64,000 nt of DNA from the NCBI GenBank assembly GCA_016868305.1, contig VGHK01000004.1, positions 1 to 64,000 on the forward strand. Direction: 5' to 3'. Below, piece by piece: positions 36,001 through 46,373 of the stretch. Position 1 is the stretch's first letter, and each line of letters begins with the position of its first letter. A program made the position numbers and the translations under genes. This DNA is from Betaproteobacteria bacterium (lineage in GTDB: Bacteria > Pseudomonadota > Gammaproteobacteria > Burkholderiales > Burkholderiaceae_A). Under the pieces are notes generated by a model. That model did not search any database and was not told the origin of the DNA. It saw only the letters and a program-made list of their open reading frames with translations.

Positions 36001-37107
36001 GCGGCCTCGATGCTCTTCTTAAATGCCACGCGCCCAGAGACCATTGCCCTTACCCGCACGGTAATGATCGAATGGGGCTATAAGGCGCAGAGAATCGCCC
36101 ACGATCTTCTTAAGAAATTTGCCAAGAAGCAGACCGCCAAACCTCCTTCCACAGTGGGCCGTGCGCCAGTCAAGGCGCAGGTGATCCATTTTGTAAACAA
36201 GAAGATGCCGGGCAACCTGCCCAAGAAAACTGCCCGGGCCTTGCTCGATATCGAAGACGCCCACTACGTGCCGATTATTCGCGACCCGGTAAAGACCACA
36301 AGCGAGGCTGAGGCCGTTTTTTATTTTCCCGGTTGTGGCTCTGAGCGGCTCTTCTCGCAGGTGGGCCTGGCCACCCAGGCCATGCTCTGGCAGGTGGGGG
36401 CGCAGACCGTTCTGCCCCCAGGCTACCTCTGCTGCGGCTACCCGCAGCGCGGCGCAGGCCAGTTCGATAAGGCCAATAAGATCATCACCGACAACCGCGT
36501 GCTTTTCCATCGCGTGGCCAACACGCTCAACTACCTCGACATTAAAACCGTGGTGGTCTCCTGCGGCACCTGCTACGACCAACTGGCGGGCTACGAGTTT
36601 GACAAGATCTTTCCGGGCTGCCGCATTCTGGACATTCACGAATACCTGCTGGAGAAAGGCGTGCGGCTTGAAGGCGTCACCGGCGTTCGGTATATGTACC
36701 ACGACCCCTGCCACAGCCCCATGAAGCAGCACAACCCCTTGAAGGTAGTTAATACCTTGATCAATAGCGATGTCAACGGCAAGGTGGAGAAGAACGACCG
36801 CTGCTGTGGTGAGTCAGGCACCTTTGCCGTGGCCCGCCCCGATGTCTCCACCCAGGTGCGGTTTCGCAAAGAAGAAGAGATGCGCAAAGGGGCAGAGAAG
36901 GCCCGCGCGGGTGATGCCGATCAGGCCGTAAAAATTCTCACCGCCTGCCCGTCGTGCATGCAGGGCTTGAATCGCTACACGGGTGATACCGCAGTGGAGG
37001 CCGACTACATTGTTGTTGAGATTGCGCGTAGCCTCTTGGGGGAGAACTGGCTACAAGACTACGTGGCCCGGGCCAACGCGGGGGGTATTGAAAGGGTGCT
37101 TGTCTAA
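33070..37107 (+). CDS. Large FAD-linked oxidase / Fe-S / CCG-domain oxidoreductase (DUF3683, D-lactate/glycolate dehydrogenase-like)
   Basis: 1345 aa; FAD_binding_4 [24 protein letters not shown]; [4Fe-4S] [12 protein letters not shown] and [19 protein letters not shown] and CCGESG cysteine-rich motifs. Confidence 0.92.
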   Translation: MNAPLSPAVLLAAQESQDSHSPRLREIPYNYTSFSDREIIVRVLGKRAWELVSELREERKTGRSARMLYEVIGDIWVVARNPYLQDDLLENPRRRLQLIQALRHRLAEIQKRRDRSSDETATAASEDDRIARDRRVAELLSLAEQAVIRFDASFTESATLRKKVKKTLSRVTDPQNIKFDGLSRVSHVTDATDWRVEYPCVVLTPDSESEMAPIVKACIELGLTIIPRGGGTGYTGGAIPLTPQSVVINTEKLEALGPVTPAQLPGLSHPVSTIYAAAGVVTRRVSDAADAAGLVFAVDPTSADASCVGGNIAMNAGGKKAVLWGTAIDNLASWRMVDPNGDWIEVTRIGHNMGKIHTAAWAEFEICRYGADQLVSKTPARPGGHGLEICRFQGEPLDRRRLKIEGHRFRRLGLGKDVTDKVLGGLPGIQKEGCDGLITSCVWVLHRMPDHIRTVCLEFFGNAQDAVPSIVEIKGYLDSQPGGAQLAGLEHLDERYLKAVGYSTKSKRGLLPKMVLIGDIVGDDESAVARAASEVIRLANGRAGEGFVAVSADARKVFWADRGRTAAIARHTNAFKINEDVVIPLPRMGEYTNAIERINIELSLANKRKLARALMQAFNDVADKGVLMLNKSDEGESLEDQQTALDQRLAEARSLLRTAEARWAFLSAHLDSRAQDQQDALVGHGISFQDIAESKRSSTLGELLQDRTLRVSWKRELRDGFRRLFPGLAYAPVVELLEATHKKVLRSRVFVALHMHAGDGNVHTNLPVNSDDYEMLQEAHAAVARIMQIAKDLDGVISGEHGIGITKMDFLSPEEKKAFADYKQQVDPHQRFNAGKLLEGGDLRNAYTPSFGLMGAESLILQQSDIGAIADSFANCLRCGKCKPVCATHAPRANLLYSPRNKILATSLLIEAFLYEEQTRRGVSIAHWEEFGDVADHCTVCHKCLTPCPVDIDFGEVSMHMRDLLRRMGKKKFNPGTAASMLFLNATRPETIALTRTVMIEWGYKAQRIAHDLLKKFAKKQTAKPPSTVGRAPVKAQVIHFVNKKMPGNLPKKTARALLDIEDAHYVPIIRDPVKTTSEAEAVFYFPGCGSERLFSQVGLATQAMLWQVGAQTVLPPGYLCCGYPQRGAGQFDKANKIITDNRVLFHRVANTLNYLDIKTVVVSCGTCYDQLAGYEFDKIFPGCRILDIHEYLLEKGVRLEGVTGVRYMYHDPCHSPMKQHNPLKVVNTLINSDVNGKVEKNDRCCGESGTFAVARPDVSTQVRFRKEEEMRKGAEKARAGDADQAVKILTACPSCMQGLNRYTGDTAVEADYIVVEIARSLLGENWLQDYVARANAGGIERVLV

Positions 37108-37802
37108 TGAAGGTTGCTATCGTTACTGCAGCAGGTAAAGGAATTGGTGCTGGGGTTGCCCAAGAGCTCCACAGCCGGGGGTATCAGCTCGCACTCATGT
37201 CGCCCTCGGGCGCCGCCGAGAGTCTTGCGCAGTCCCTCGGGGGCATTGGGGTCACGGGCTCGGTAGCAGACCCTTCAGACCTGCAAAGGCTTGTGTCGGA
37301 GACGCTTACCCGGTGGGGCAGAATCGATGCAGTGGTTAACCATACCGGCCATCCGCCCAAAGGAGACCTTCTCGAGATTGCGGCGTCAGACTGGCAAAAA
37401 GGCCATGACATGGTGCTTGCGCCGGTTATCGAAATGGCCCGACTTGTGACCCCTACCATGCTGCAGCAAGGCTCTGGCGCTACGGTGAACATCACCACAT
37501 TCGCCGCCTATGAGCCTTCCTTGGTGTTCCCCGTTTCCTGCACCTATCGCGCGGCCGTGGGGGCGTTTACGCGTTTGTATGCAGACCGTTACGCCGCACA
37601 AGGGCTGCGTATGAATGCGGTGCTTCCGGGCTTTACCGACAGCCTCGCCCACAAGCCTGAGACGGCGCAGAGCATTCCGATGAAGCGTATCGGCCAGGTC
37701 TCAGAGATTGCCAAGGTGGTGGCGTTTCTGCTCTCTGACGATGCGAGCTACATGACAGGCCAGAGCCTGCGTGTGGATGGTGGCATTACCCGGCACCTGT
37801 AA
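37107..37802 (+). CDS. SDR-family oxidoreductase
   Basis: Glycine-rich N-terminus AAGKGIGAGVAQEL, VNHTG, CTYRAAVGAFTRLYADRYAAQGLRMNAVLPGF (active-site Y-x3 variant), MTGQSLRVDGGITR; 1-bp overlap with upstream gene. Confidence 0.9.
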   Translation: MKVAIVTAAGKGIGAGVAQELHSRGYQLALMSPSGAAESLAQSLGGIGVTGSVADPSDLQRLVSETLTRWGRIDAVVNHTGHPPKGDLLEIAASDWQKGHDMVLAPVIEMARLVTPTMLQQGSGATVNITTFAAYEPSLVFPVSCTYRAAVGAFTRLYADRYAAQGLRMNAVLPGFTDSLAHKPETAQSIPMKRIGQVSEIAKVVAFLLSDDASYMTGQSLRVDGGITRHL

Positions 37803-37807
37803 CAGCC

Positions 37808-38620
37808 CTATCTCATCTGGGTAACCGCCCATGCGGCTGCCTGTAGCCCCATGGTGGCCGTCACCATGACCGAAGACCCATAGCCCGCACAGGCAAGGGC
37901 GCTTCCTGGTCCGGCTTTGACTGCGGCGGCTGACTCCTGCAGATCCTCCTGATGTGGCGTTTTCCGCAACGCCCCCAGCGAACCTGGGCCCCGCGCCATG
38001 GGCTCGGTGCTAAAGACTACCGGAACCTGCATTTTTCCCTGGCGGGGGAAGTTATGGCTCTTACGAAGCCCATACCGTAGTTTGGACAGCAGAGGATCAT
38101 GGACAGCCTGGGCCATATCTGCGACCACCACACGGCCCGGGTCACGCTTGCCCCCGGCAGCGCCACAGATGATCAACTGCCGCGCGCGCTCCCTTGCAGC
38201 AAACTGCAGGATGAAGGACTGCTTGGCCAGGAGGTCATCGCAGGCATCAATAAAGAAGTCCGCCCCGCAATGGCGAATCTCGGCTGCGTTTTCGGGGGTC
38301 AGAAAGGCGTCAATACAGACGAGCTCCGTGGCGGGGGCCACCTGTGCGAGCCGCTCTGCCAAGGCCTCGGTCTTCGCCTTGCCCAGTGTGTCTAACCCTG
38401 CCTGCACCTGGCGGTTGAGGTTCGATTCCGCCACATGGTCGTAGTCAACAAGAGTGAGCCGGCCAACGCCACTGCGGCCGAGGGCCTCTGCCGCCCAAGA
38501 TCCCACCCCGCCCAGCCCGATCACCGCAATATGGGCGCGGCGCAGTCGCGCAAAGGCATCCGCTGGGTAAAGCCGGGCGATGCTTGCGAGGCTTCGGGGT
38601 AGGCTGGTCTTCTGGTCCAT
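37808..38620 (-). CDS. tcdA: tRNA threonylcarbamoyladenosine dehydratase (ThiF/E1-like)
   Basis: [47 protein letters not shown]; start revised to MDQKTSL. Confidence 0.9.
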   Translation of the reverse strand: MDQKTSLPRSLASIARLYPADAFARLRRAHIAVIGLGGVGSWAAEALGRSGVGRLTLVDYDHVAESNLNRQVQAGLDTLGKAKTEALAERLAQVAPATELVCIDAFLTPENAAEIRHCGADFFIDACDDLLAKQSFILQFAARERARQLIICGAAGGKRDPGRVVVADMAQAVHDPLLSKLRYGLRKSHNFPRQGKMQVPVVFSTEPMARGPGSLGALRKTPHQEDLQESAAAVKAGPGSALACAGYGSSVMVTATMGLQAAAWAVTQMR

Positions 38621-38749
38621 GTATCTCACCAAGGGTGCTCTGGTCGGAAAGCATTGTCTGCCCCGGTACACTTGGGTGAAACTTTGGCAGGCATCTTCGC
38701 CCTGGAAGGTACTGGGTGGGTCACTTTACGACAGGACATACAGCGCATC

Positions 38750-39472
38750 ATGGCAGGACATTCCAAATGGGCCAATATCCAGCACCGCAAAGGCCGGCAG
38801 GATGAAAAGCGCGGGCGGATCTTCACCCGCATCATTAAAGAAGTAACCGTTGCGGCAAAGCTCGGTGGCGCGGACCCCACCACCAATCCACGCCTGAGGC
38901 TGGCCATGGATAAGGCCAGTGACGCCAATATGGCTAAGGACAAGGTGCAAGAGGCCATCAAGCGGGGCTCGGGTCAGCTCGAGGGGGTCGACTACGAAGA
39001 GATTCGGTATGAAGGCTACGGAATCGGTGGCGCCGCGGTGATCGTCGACTGCCTGACTGATAACCGTATCCGCACCGTTGCCGAGGTACGCCATGCCTTC
39101 TCCAAATTCGGAGGTAATCTGGGCACCGATGGCTCTGTGGCCTTTATCTTTAGCCACTGCGGCCAGATGGTCTTTGCCCCAGGGTGCTCGGAAGATCAGA
39201 TCATGGAGCTGGCTATTGAGGCGGGGGCCGAGGATGTTCTCACCGACGAGGACGGCGCGGTGGAGGTGATTACTGGACCCAACGACCTTACTTCGGTGAG
39301 ACTAGCGCTAGAGGCTGCAGGCCTAAAGCCCGAGGTGGCAGAGGTAACCATGCGGCCAACCACTCAGACCGAACTGCAGGGAGATGACGGGGTGCGGATG
39401 CAAAAGCTGCTCGATGCCTTGGAAGGCCTGGACGATGTCCAGGAGGTCTACACCAATGCGGTGATCCTATGA
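38750..39472 (+). CDS. yebC: YebC/PmpR-family transcriptional regulator
   Basis: [50 protein letters not shown]; start revised. Confidence 0.97.
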   Translation: MAGHSKWANIQHRKGRQDEKRGRIFTRIIKEVTVAAKLGGADPTTNPRLRLAMDKASDANMAKDKVQEAIKRGSGQLEGVDYEEIRYEGYGIGGAAVIVDCLTDNRIRTVAEVRHAFSKFGGNLGTDGSVAFIFSHCGQMVFAPGCSEDQIMELAIEAGAEDVLTDEDGAVEVITGPNDLTSVRLALEAAGLKPEVAEVTMRPTTQTELQGDDGVRMQKLLDALEGLDDVQEVYTNAVIL

Positions 39473-40779
39473 AGCTGCTGGTCATTGGCGGTGGCGGGCG
39501 GGAGCATGCACTGGCCTGGCGTCTGGCCAAGTCGCCTCGGGTGCAGAAGGTCTTTGTTGCCCCGGGAAACGCGGGCACTGCCCGTGAAGACGGCCTAGTA
39601 AATCTCGCAATAGAACCGTTGTCAGACCCTGAGGGGTTGATCGCCTTCGTCCAGCACGAGCGCATTGCCTTTACCGTCGTCGGGCCGGAGGCGCCTCTGG
39701 CGGCAGGCCTCGTTGATCGGTTTCTAAGTCAGGGCCTAAAGATCTTCGGCCCCACCCGTGCGGCCGCACAGCTCGAATCGTCTAAGGACTTTGCCAAGCA
39801 GTTTATGGTCCGCCATGGCATTCCTACCGCGGGGTTTCGAACCTTCAACGATCCCACTGCGGCATCGGCCTATGCGGCCGAACAGGCTTCCCGAGCGCCC
39901 GGTGTCCCAATCGTTGTTAAGGCCGATGGCCTTGCCGCAGGCAAAGGGGTGGTGGTGGCCGAATCTCTGGGCGAGGCCCAGGCAGCTATTGCCGCTATGT
40001 TCTCCGGGGAGCACCTGGGCGGTGCCGGTTCGCGGGTGGTGATTGAAGATTTTCTTGCCGGTGAAGAGGCCAGTTTTATTGTCCTGTGCGACGGAAAGAA
40101 CGCCTTCGCGCTTGCCACCAGCCAGGACCACAAGCGCCTGAAGGACCAGGACCAGGGGCCGAATACGGGCGGCATGGGAGCCTATTCTCCTGCGCCAGTC
40201 GTCACCCCCGAGGTCTCCGCCCGAGTGATGCGCGAGATTATTCGCCCCACCTTAAAGGCCATGGCCTCCGAAGGGCATCCATATGTTGGGTTTCTCTATG
40301 CCGGCCTGATGATCGACCGATCGGCCGCGCCGAGGGTGGTGGAATTTAACTGCCGGCTAGGGGACCCGGAAACCCAGCCCATCATGATGCGTATGCGCGG
40401 CGACTTTACGGTGTTAATTGAGCATGCGATCAATGGCTGTCTCGACCAGGTCGAGCCTTTGGCCGACACGCTGTGGGATCGCAGGCCCGCAGTCGGAGTG
40501 GTGCTTGCGGCTGCTGGTTACCCCCAGGCGCCCTGCCTAGGCGACGCCATTGCCGCATTGCCAGCCGATCAGCCCGATGCACATCTTTTTCATGCGGGCA
40601 CGCGCCAGGAGGGCGATCGTCTTGTTACCTCCGGAGGGCGTGTCTTCTGCGCGACGGCCCTGGGCGAGACCATCAAAGACGCACAGGCCAATGCCTATCG
40701 CCTGGCAGATCAGGTTCGGTTTGCGGGCTGTCAGTATCGGACAGACATCGGCCATCGCGGGATCGCACTCCCGTCATGA
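39469..40779 (+). CDS. purD: Phosphoribosylamine-glycine ligase
   Basis: [42 protein letters not shown] overlap with yebC. Confidence 0.98.
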   Translation: MKLLVIGGGGREHALAWRLAKSPRVQKVFVAPGNAGTAREDGLVNLAIEPLSDPEGLIAFVQHERIAFTVVGPEAPLAAGLVDRFLSQGLKIFGPTRAAAQLESSKDFAKQFMVRHGIPTAGFRTFNDPTAASAYAAEQASRAPGVPIVVKADGLAAGKGVVVAESLGEAQAAIAAMFSGEHLGGAGSRVVIEDFLAGEEASFIVLCDGKNAFALATSQDHKRLKDQDQGPNTGGMGAYSPAPVVTPEVSARVMREIIRPTLKAMASEGHPYVGFLYAGLMIDRSAAPRVVEFNCRLGDPETQPIMMRMRGDFTVLIEHAINGCLDQVEPLADTLWDRRPAVGVVLAAAGYPQAPCLGDAIAALPADQPDAHLFHAGTRQEGDRLVTSGGRVFCATALGETIKDAQANAYRLADQVRFAGCQYRTDIGHRGIALPS

Positions 40780-42068
40780 CAAGTGCAGAGCAGGTCAGCG
40801 GGAAGGGGCTGCGAGTTGCGGTAGCCGGGGGCGGAATTATGGGCGCCTGCGCAAGCCTGCTACTTGCCCAGGCGGGGCATCGGGTGGTCTGGTTTGCCCC
40901 CCAAGAGCCGCTGCGCCGCAATGATGGCGCCCAGGCCCGGGCCTATGCCTTAGCCCCCGGCAGCGTGCGACTGCTTGAGCGTCTGGGGGTCTGGTCTCAG
41001 GTAAGCGCCCGGGCCCGGCCGGTGGTCGCTATGGAGGTCTACCCCAGGCCCACCGACGCTCAGCCCGTTACCCTTTCCGCCCAGGATGTCGGCACCCGAG
41101 AACTTGCCCAGATACTGGGGCACGCGGAACTCTTGCATGCCTGTGAGCAGGCGGCCCAGGCGTCCGTCGATATCCTACGTGACCCCCGTTTTCCCTCTGA
41201 CATTCGGGTGGGAAACTCCGGAAACCCGGCGGTCTTGATTTTTGCGCAGTCGTTTCCACAATCGTTCGCGCAATCGGCAGACCCGCAGCACCGGGAGCCT
41301 CTGGCCGGCCATAAACCGGAATACGCTCAGACCAGCGAAACCTTTGACCTGATCATCGCTGCCGATGGTGCCGGTTCCTTCTTGCGTCGGCGAGCCGGTC
41401 TGCTCTGGGGTCTGCGAGACTACGAGCAGACGGCACTGGTCATGGCCTTGGAGTCGGCCCAGCCCCACCAAGGGGTTGCATGCCAGTGGTTCTCAGAGAA
41501 TGCCGTACTCGCACTGCTACCCTTGGAGCATGAGCGGCAGCTTTCTTTGGTTTATTCCCTGCCTACCCGCGAGGCGGCGCAGTGGATGCAAGAGCCCGTG
41601 CAGGCCATCGCGCAGCGCGTCAGCGCTGATTCGGGCTACCGCTGGGGAGACTTGTCTGCCCTGAGTGCTGCCGTTGCCAGCCCGCTGGCGATGACCATGG
41701 TTGACCAGTTCAGTACGGGCAGGCTGCTGCTTGTGGGAGATGCTGCCCACACCGTGCACCCTCTGGCTGGCTATGGCCTCAACCTGGGCATGCAGGATCT
41801 GCAGGCCCTGCAGGCGCGCCTGCAGGCTTCACCCCGGTTGGTATCGTCACAGATTCCCGGCTGGCTTACGCGGTTTGGCCGTCAGCGACTGTTGGCCAAT
41901 CGCTCAATACAGTGGGGCTTGGACGGACTATGGCGGGCGATGCGACTCGAGCTGCCCGGGCTACAGACTGCCCGCAGCTTAGGCAGCAAAGGCTTGCGAT
42001 CGCTGCCATGGTTGCGACGCTGGCTCATTCGTCAGGCCTTGGGCCCGCGCGTGAATAATGCTGCCTGA
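40776..42068 (+). CDS. UbiH/UbiF/VisC-family FAD-dependent monooxygenase
   Basis: LRVAVAGGGIMGACASLLLAQAGHRVVWF; LLLVGDAAHTVHPLAGYGLNLGMQD; ATGA overlap with purD. Confidence 0.9.
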   Translation: MTSAEQVSGKGLRVAVAGGGIMGACASLLLAQAGHRVVWFAPQEPLRRNDGAQARAYALAPGSVRLLERLGVWSQVSARARPVVAMEVYPRPTDAQPVTLSAQDVGTRELAQILGHAELLHACEQAAQASVDILRDPRFPSDIRVGNSGNPAVLIFAQSFPQSFAQSADPQHREPLAGHKPEYAQTSETFDLIIAADGAGSFLRRRAGLLWGLRDYEQTALVMALESAQPHQGVACQWFSENAVLALLPLEHERQLSLVYSLPTREAAQWMQEPVQAIAQRVSADSGYRWGDLSALSAAVASPLAMTMVDQFSTGRLLLVGDAAHTVHPLAGYGLNLGMQDLQALQARLQASPRLVSSQIPGWLTRFGRQRLLANRSIQWGLDGLWRAMRLELPGLQTARSLGSKGLRSLPWLRRWLIRQALGPRVNNAA

Positions 42069-42099
42069 TCACCGGCAGTTACTTACAAAGGATTTTTCG

Positions 42100-42885
42100 A
42101 TGGTGCGAATTTTTCTCAGGGCTGTTGCAGTCAGGGCAGTAAATGGCCTGCTGGCTACGGCAACGGCATGGGGCCTCTTACTGGCAAGCCAATCGGTACT
42201 GGCCCAGCGTGCCAACGAAACCGCGGTGGCCCCCGGCGTTCAGCAGGCCATTACCAAGGGGGTTGAGGGATGGCTTCAAGGCCGGTTCAAGGTTGATGGC
42301 GTACGGAGAACGCCTATGCCCGGAGTCTATGAGGTGCGCATTGGCACCGACCTGATCTATGTCGATGAGAAGGCGGGCTTTGCCATTGTCGAGGGGCAGA
42401 TGATCGACCTGCGCACAAGTAAAAACCTAACCGCAGCGCGTGTTGAGGAGATCTCAGTCATCGACTTTGCCAAGCTTCCCATGGAACTCGCCCTCAAAAC
42501 CGTTATTGGCAACGGAAGCCGTCAGATTGCTGTCTTTGAAGACCCCTACTGCTCGTTTTGTCGGCGGTTTCGCAATACGCTGATGTCACTGGAGAATGTA
42601 ACCATTTACACTTTTTTCTATCCCATCCTGCGCCCGGAGTCGACCACCGTTTCTCGCAATGCCTGGTGCGCTAAGGACAGGCAGGCCGCCTGGGATGACT
42701 GGATGCTCTCGGGAAAAGAGCCAGCCGCGGCCTCACCGCAGTGCGACTTTCCAAAGGACAAGATCCTGGCCTTAGGCCGATCGCTTAATGTTCAGGCAAC
42801 GCCGATGTCTTTTGTGAGCAGCGGCAAGCGCCTGCAGGGGGCTGTTTCTAAGGAGGCAGTAGAGGCCGCCCTTGCAGGGCGCTAG
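42100..42885 (+). CDS. DsbC/DsbG-family periplasmic thiol:disulfide interchange protein
   Basis: Signal peptide; IAVFEDPYCSFCRRF redox motif; ATPMSFVSSGKRLQGAVS. Confidence 0.9.
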   Translation: MVRIFLRAVAVRAVNGLLATATAWGLLLASQSVLAQRANETAVAPGVQQAITKGVEGWLQGRFKVDGVRRTPMPGVYEVRIGTDLIYVDEKAGFAIVEGQMIDLRTSKNLTAARVEEISVIDFAKLPMELALKTVIGNGSRQIAVFEDPYCSFCRRFRNTLMSLENVTIYTFFYPILRPESTTVSRNAWCAKDRQAAWDDWMLSGKEPAAASPQCDFPKDKILALGRSLNVQATPMSFVSSGKRLQGAVSKEAVEAALAGR

Positions 42886-42906
42886 GGCTAGCCCGCCTCT
42901 AGCCCT
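42884..42906. terminator. Inverted repeat at convergent dsbC/ubiJ junction, putative bidirectional terminator
   Basis: AGGGCTAG-N7-CTAGCCCT perfect 8-bp arms, starting inside the dsbC TAG stop. Confidence 0.5.
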
Positions 42907-42926
42907 CCCCGCATTCGCGCGCTGCG

Positions 42927-43616
42927 TCAGCGAAGTGTCAGACGCTTTTCCAGTCGGTCGATACGCTCGCGCAAGGCCCGCAGTGACTGGGCATGCGCCG
43001 TTACCTCGGGCCGGGTGACGAGAATGCCCGCATCATAGACCGCATAATGCACGGCCTTTTGCGCCATTCGCGTGACAGGGGATCGGGCAATCAGCAGCTG
43101 CAAAGGCGAGACCCGATCAGCCAGGACTTCGAGCAAAGGAACCAGGTTCTGCGCCAGCGCGGCATCGCCCTCGATGCGCATTCCTTGAAGTCGGGCCGGT
43201 CCGGAGGGTTTGCCTGCCGTGGTTTCTGCCGAAGCGCCCGTTTTGTTCAGCGGCCAGAGCGATGCCGCCGCCTCTCTGGCAGCATGACCAAAAAAGGCGC
43301 TGGTAAGCCAAAGGGTGACATCGGGCGAGGCAGCGGACTGTGGCGCATTTGGGGCGGGCGGGGGCGCGTTGACGCCAGCCGCCTGCTGCCGTGGGCCGGG
43401 CTCGGCGGCGAGTTCGTGGAGCAGCCCATCTTTGGCAAAGCTTCCTATAAACGTCAGTCCATCAAACGCGCCTGGGATATCAAGCCGAAAGGCAACAGTC
43501 TTTCCCGCAAGGCCTTGCATGGCGAGATGCAACTCCTCATCGCGCTCAATTGAAAAATTGATCGCTGCAAGAACCCCCTCAGCACCATAGGAGATAAGGG
43601 GGTTGAGAAAGGCCAT
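42927..43616 (-). CDS. ubiJ: SCP2-domain ubiquinone biosynthesis accessory factor UbiJ
   Basis: 229 aa; short SCP2-like region and C-terminal coiled coil ALRERIDRLEKRL; in ubiE-Tim44-ubiJ order. Confidence 0.75.
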   Translation of the reverse strand: MAFLNPLISYGAEGVLAAINFSIERDEELHLAMQGLAGKTVAFRLDIPGAFDGLTFIGSFAKDGLLHELAAEPGPRQQAAGVNAPPPAPNAPQSAASPDVTLWLTSAFFGHAAREAAASLWPLNKTGASAETTAGKPSGPARLQGMRIEGDAALAQNLVPLLEVLADRVSPLQLLIARSPVTRMAQKAVHYAVYDAGILVTRPEVTAHAQSLRALRERIDRLEKRLTLR

Positions 43617-43639
43617 AGGTCTGGCGGACTGCCCGGCTT

Positions 43640-44710
43640 CTAGCTGTGCTGAGAGATGCCAGCAAGCAGCCAGCCGTCACTGCCGTCTTTGGGTTTCTGC
43701 AGAAGCCATACCTCGTGGAAGGGCTCGGCAATGCCATCAGCAGACTCCTGCACAAGCCCGTGAAAGCCCACATGGGCCTCTTCAACAGCGCGGCCTGCGT
43801 CGTCGAAGCCGTCGTGCATGCCCATCCACTCGACCTCAAGCGCAACTACCGAGGTGTAGTTCACGGCATGGCCTCGGCCTGCCAGCTGTACAGCAATTTC
43901 CTGGGCCATCTGCCTGGTGCAGAACCCCTCGATGGTCTCGAGGTCGCCAGAATCCCAGAGCTTTTGCAGGCTTAGGAACTGGGCCCGCGCCACCTGCAGA
44001 AACTGATCGATCTCGGCCTGGGACATGACAGAACCAGAGTCCGATTCCTGCCCTTCAGAAGCCGGCTGACTGCCTGGCTGGTATGCCGAGGACGGCTCAG
44101 AGTCGCGATGGTCCCATGCCGAAGTTCCGCCACCAGGCAGTGTTCCACTGCCCGAAACAGGCTCACCACCCAGACCAGACCGGGCCATGGCTGGCTGCAT
44201 CCGGTTGTCGGCTTCCGCCGCGCCGCGTGCCCGACCCATGACCATTCTGAGGATGAAAAACCCCAGGCCAACCAGCAGCAGGATCATGAGCAGGCCCATA
44301 AGCTCTTCGCCAAGTCCGAGGTGGGAGGCGAGCGCCGCAAGACCTAGGCCAGCGGCCAGGCCGGCAAGCGGTGCCATCCAGCGGCTCGCCCCAGAGGCAG
44401 CGGCAGGCGCAGCCTTGGCGGCACCTGCCGGCGCGGCCGCGGCAGCATTTGCCGGGGGCTGCTGGGCGGGGCTTGCCTGCTGGCTTGGAGGGGTTTGTTG
44501 CGGGGCTGATTTCGCGGGGGGCGCGGCTCTTTGCATGGGGGCGGCTGGCTTACCCACGAATCCCCCGCCCCCAAACCGCTTGGCCTGGGCCTCTGATAGG
44601 CCGCTGGTGGCAAGAACAAACAAAACCGATACTAGTGCCACGCCCAATTGCCTTGCGTGGCGGGCCGAAAGGGCACTACCCGAATGGGCTAGATGAGAAC
44701 GAAGGGACAT
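43640..44710 (-). CDS. Tim44-like domain membrane protein
   Basis: 356 aa; AKRFGGGGFVGKPA, Ala/Pro/Gln-rich linker, TM helices, C-terminal Tim44-like FLQVARAQFLSLQKLWDSGDLETIEGFCTRQMAQEI. Confidence 0.88.
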   Translation of the reverse strand: MSLRSHLAHSGSALSARHARQLGVALVSVLFVLATSGLSEAQAKRFGGGGFVGKPAAPMQRAAPPAKSAPQQTPPSQQASPAQQPPANAAAAAPAGAAKAAPAAASGASRWMAPLAGLAAGLGLAALASHLGLGEELMGLLMILLLVGLGFFILRMVMGRARGAAEADNRMQPAMARSGLGGEPVSGSGTLPGGGTSAWDHRDSEPSSAYQPGSQPASEGQESDSGSVMSQAEIDQFLQVARAQFLSLQKLWDSGDLETIEGFCTRQMAQEIAVQLAGRGHAVNYTSVVALEVEWMGMHDGFDDAGRAVEEAHVGFHGLVQESADGIAEPFHEVWLLQKPKDGSDGWLLAGISQHS

Positions 44711-44806
44711 AGATGCCTCCTAAACAAATTGTCTACCTGACGATGATGACCGATGCCATGCTAAATGCGATTCCGGAGATGCTAAAGCAGACACCTGAGC
44801 CGAAGG

Positions 44807-45541
44807 CTAGTGGAGGCGAATTCCTTGATGCAGCGCCACCACACCCCCCGAAATCCGCTCAAACCTTACCACGTCAAAGCCCGCAGAATGCATCATTTCT
44901 TTAAGGGCTTCGGGCCCAGGATGCATGCGAATCGACTCCGCAAGATACTGGTAGCTCTGCGCATCTTTGGCGATTTTTTCGCCAAGCCAGGGAAGAATCC
45001 GAAATGAATACTGATCGTAGAGGGGTCGCAGGGGGGCAATGACCTCGGAGAATTCCAAGATGAGGAGCTTTCCCCGGGGACGCAGTACCCGGTGCATTTC
45101 CGCCAAGGCCAGGTCTTTGTGGGTCATGTTTCGAAGCCCAAAGGCTACCGTGACTCGGTCGAAGGACTGGTCGAGAAAGGGAAGATGCTCCGCATCGCAG
45201 ACGACCGCAGGCACCGGGTAGCCGGCGTTGATCATGCGATCGCGGCCCCGCTGGAGCATCTGGGCGTTGATATCGGTCATGACCACCCTGCCGCTTGGGC
45301 CCACCCGCTTGGCAAAAGCGAGGGCAAGGTCACCGGTGCCGCTTGCAACATCCAGGACATCCTGGCCTTCGCGCGCCTGCGCCTGGGCCACTGCTAGGGC
45401 CTTCCAGACTCGATGTAGCCCCAGCGACATGACATCGTTCATGACGTCGTAGCGACGGGCTACTGAGTCGAACACGCGGCGGACATGTCGGGCCTTGTCG
45501 TGCTCAGCGACCTGCTGAAAACCGAAGTAGGTCTGGCTCAT
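44807..45541 (-). CDS. ubiE: Demethylmenaquinone/ubiquinone C-methyltransferase
   Basis: [60 protein letters not shown]; start revised to MSQTYFGF. Confidence 0.97.
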   Translation of the reverse strand: MSQTYFGFQQVAEHDKARHVRRVFDSVARRYDVMNDVMSLGLHRVWKALAVAQAQAREGQDVLDVASGTGDLALAFAKRVGPSGRVVMTDINAQMLQRGRDRMINAGYPVPAVVCDAEHLPFLDQSFDRVTVAFGLRNMTHKDLALAEMHRVLRPRGKLLILEFSEVIAPLRPLYDQYSFRILPWLGEKIAKDAQSYQYLAESIRMHPGPEALKEMMHSAGFDVVRFERISGGVVALHQGIRLH

Positions 45542-45584
45542 GGCGTGGGATCGACCTTTTCGTGACACCCGGGTAGCAGGAAAA

Positions 45585-45618
45585 TTGTCATTGACTTGTC
45601 ATCTTTGTGGAATAAATT
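45585..45618 (+). promoter_or_regulatory. Pho box plus -10 for phoBR
   Basis: TTGTCAT-TGAC-TTGTCAT at 45585-45602 (11-bp repeat period as in CTGTCAT-N4-CTGTCAY), then TAAATT at 45613-45618, 10 bp downstream. Confidence 0.75.
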
Positions 45619-45624
45619 AGGACT

Positions 45625-46329
45625 ATGGCAAGCACTATTCTAGTCGTTGAAGATGAGCCGGCAATCGCTGAGCTGGTGGCAGTAAACCTGAGCTTCGCAG
45701 GCCACAAGGTACTTCGGGCCACCGACACCCTGGCCGCAGACCTCATGATTCGGGCAGAGCTCCCGGATCTGGTGCTGCTTGACTGGATGCTGCCCGGCGC
45801 GAGTGGCATTCAGTATGCCCGCCGCCTGCGCGCCGATGAGCGCACTGCGGCGATCCCGATCATTATGCTCACGGCACGCTCCGAAGAAGGCGATAAGGTC
45901 GAAGGCCTTGACAGCGGGGCCGATGACTATGTCACCAAGCCCTTTTCTCCCAAAGAACTGCTCGCCAGAATCAAGGCCGTGCTGCGAAGGCGTGCCCCCC
46001 AGCTAACCGATGACTCTGTGGAAATTGCTGGTCTGCGGCTCGACCCGCAGACCCACCGGGTTCTTGGAGGCGGCGAGGCCTTGGAGCTGGGCCCCACCGA
46101 GTTTAGGCTGCTGCATTTTTTTATGACCCATCCCGAGCGTGTGCATAGCCGCAGCCAGCTGCTGGACCATGTCTGGGGAGACCATGTTTTTGTAGAAGAA
46201 CGCACCGTCGATGTCCACATTCGGCGACTTCGGCAGGCCCTGATATCTTCGGGCCACGACCGGCATGTAGAAACCGTGCGCGGCAGCGGCTATCGGTTTA
46301 CGGCCCAGCCCTCCGGTTTTCCAGCCTAG
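45625..46329 (+). CDS. phoB: Phosphate regulon response regulator PhoB
   Basis: [59 protein letters not shown]; followed by phoR. Confidence 0.95.
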   Translation: MASTILVVEDEPAIAELVAVNLSFAGHKVLRATDTLAADLMIRAELPDLVLLDWMLPGASGIQYARRLRADERTAAIPIIMLTARSEEGDKVEGLDSGADDYVTKPFSPKELLARIKAVLRRRAPQLTDDSVEIAGLRLDPQTHRVLGGGEALELGPTEFRLLHFFMTHPERVHSRSQLLDHVWGDHVFVEERTVDVHIRRLRQALISSGHDRHVETVRGSGYRFTAQPSGFPA

Positions 46330-46373
46330 TTAGGTTCTCAGGCCCGGGTCTCAGGCCCCATAATCCTGTCCCT

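Noticed and set aside
44713-44904. 63-aa ORF between the Tim44 gene and ubiE
   Set aside because: No domain or hydrophobic pattern, overlaps the 3' end of ubiE antisense, weak SD context.
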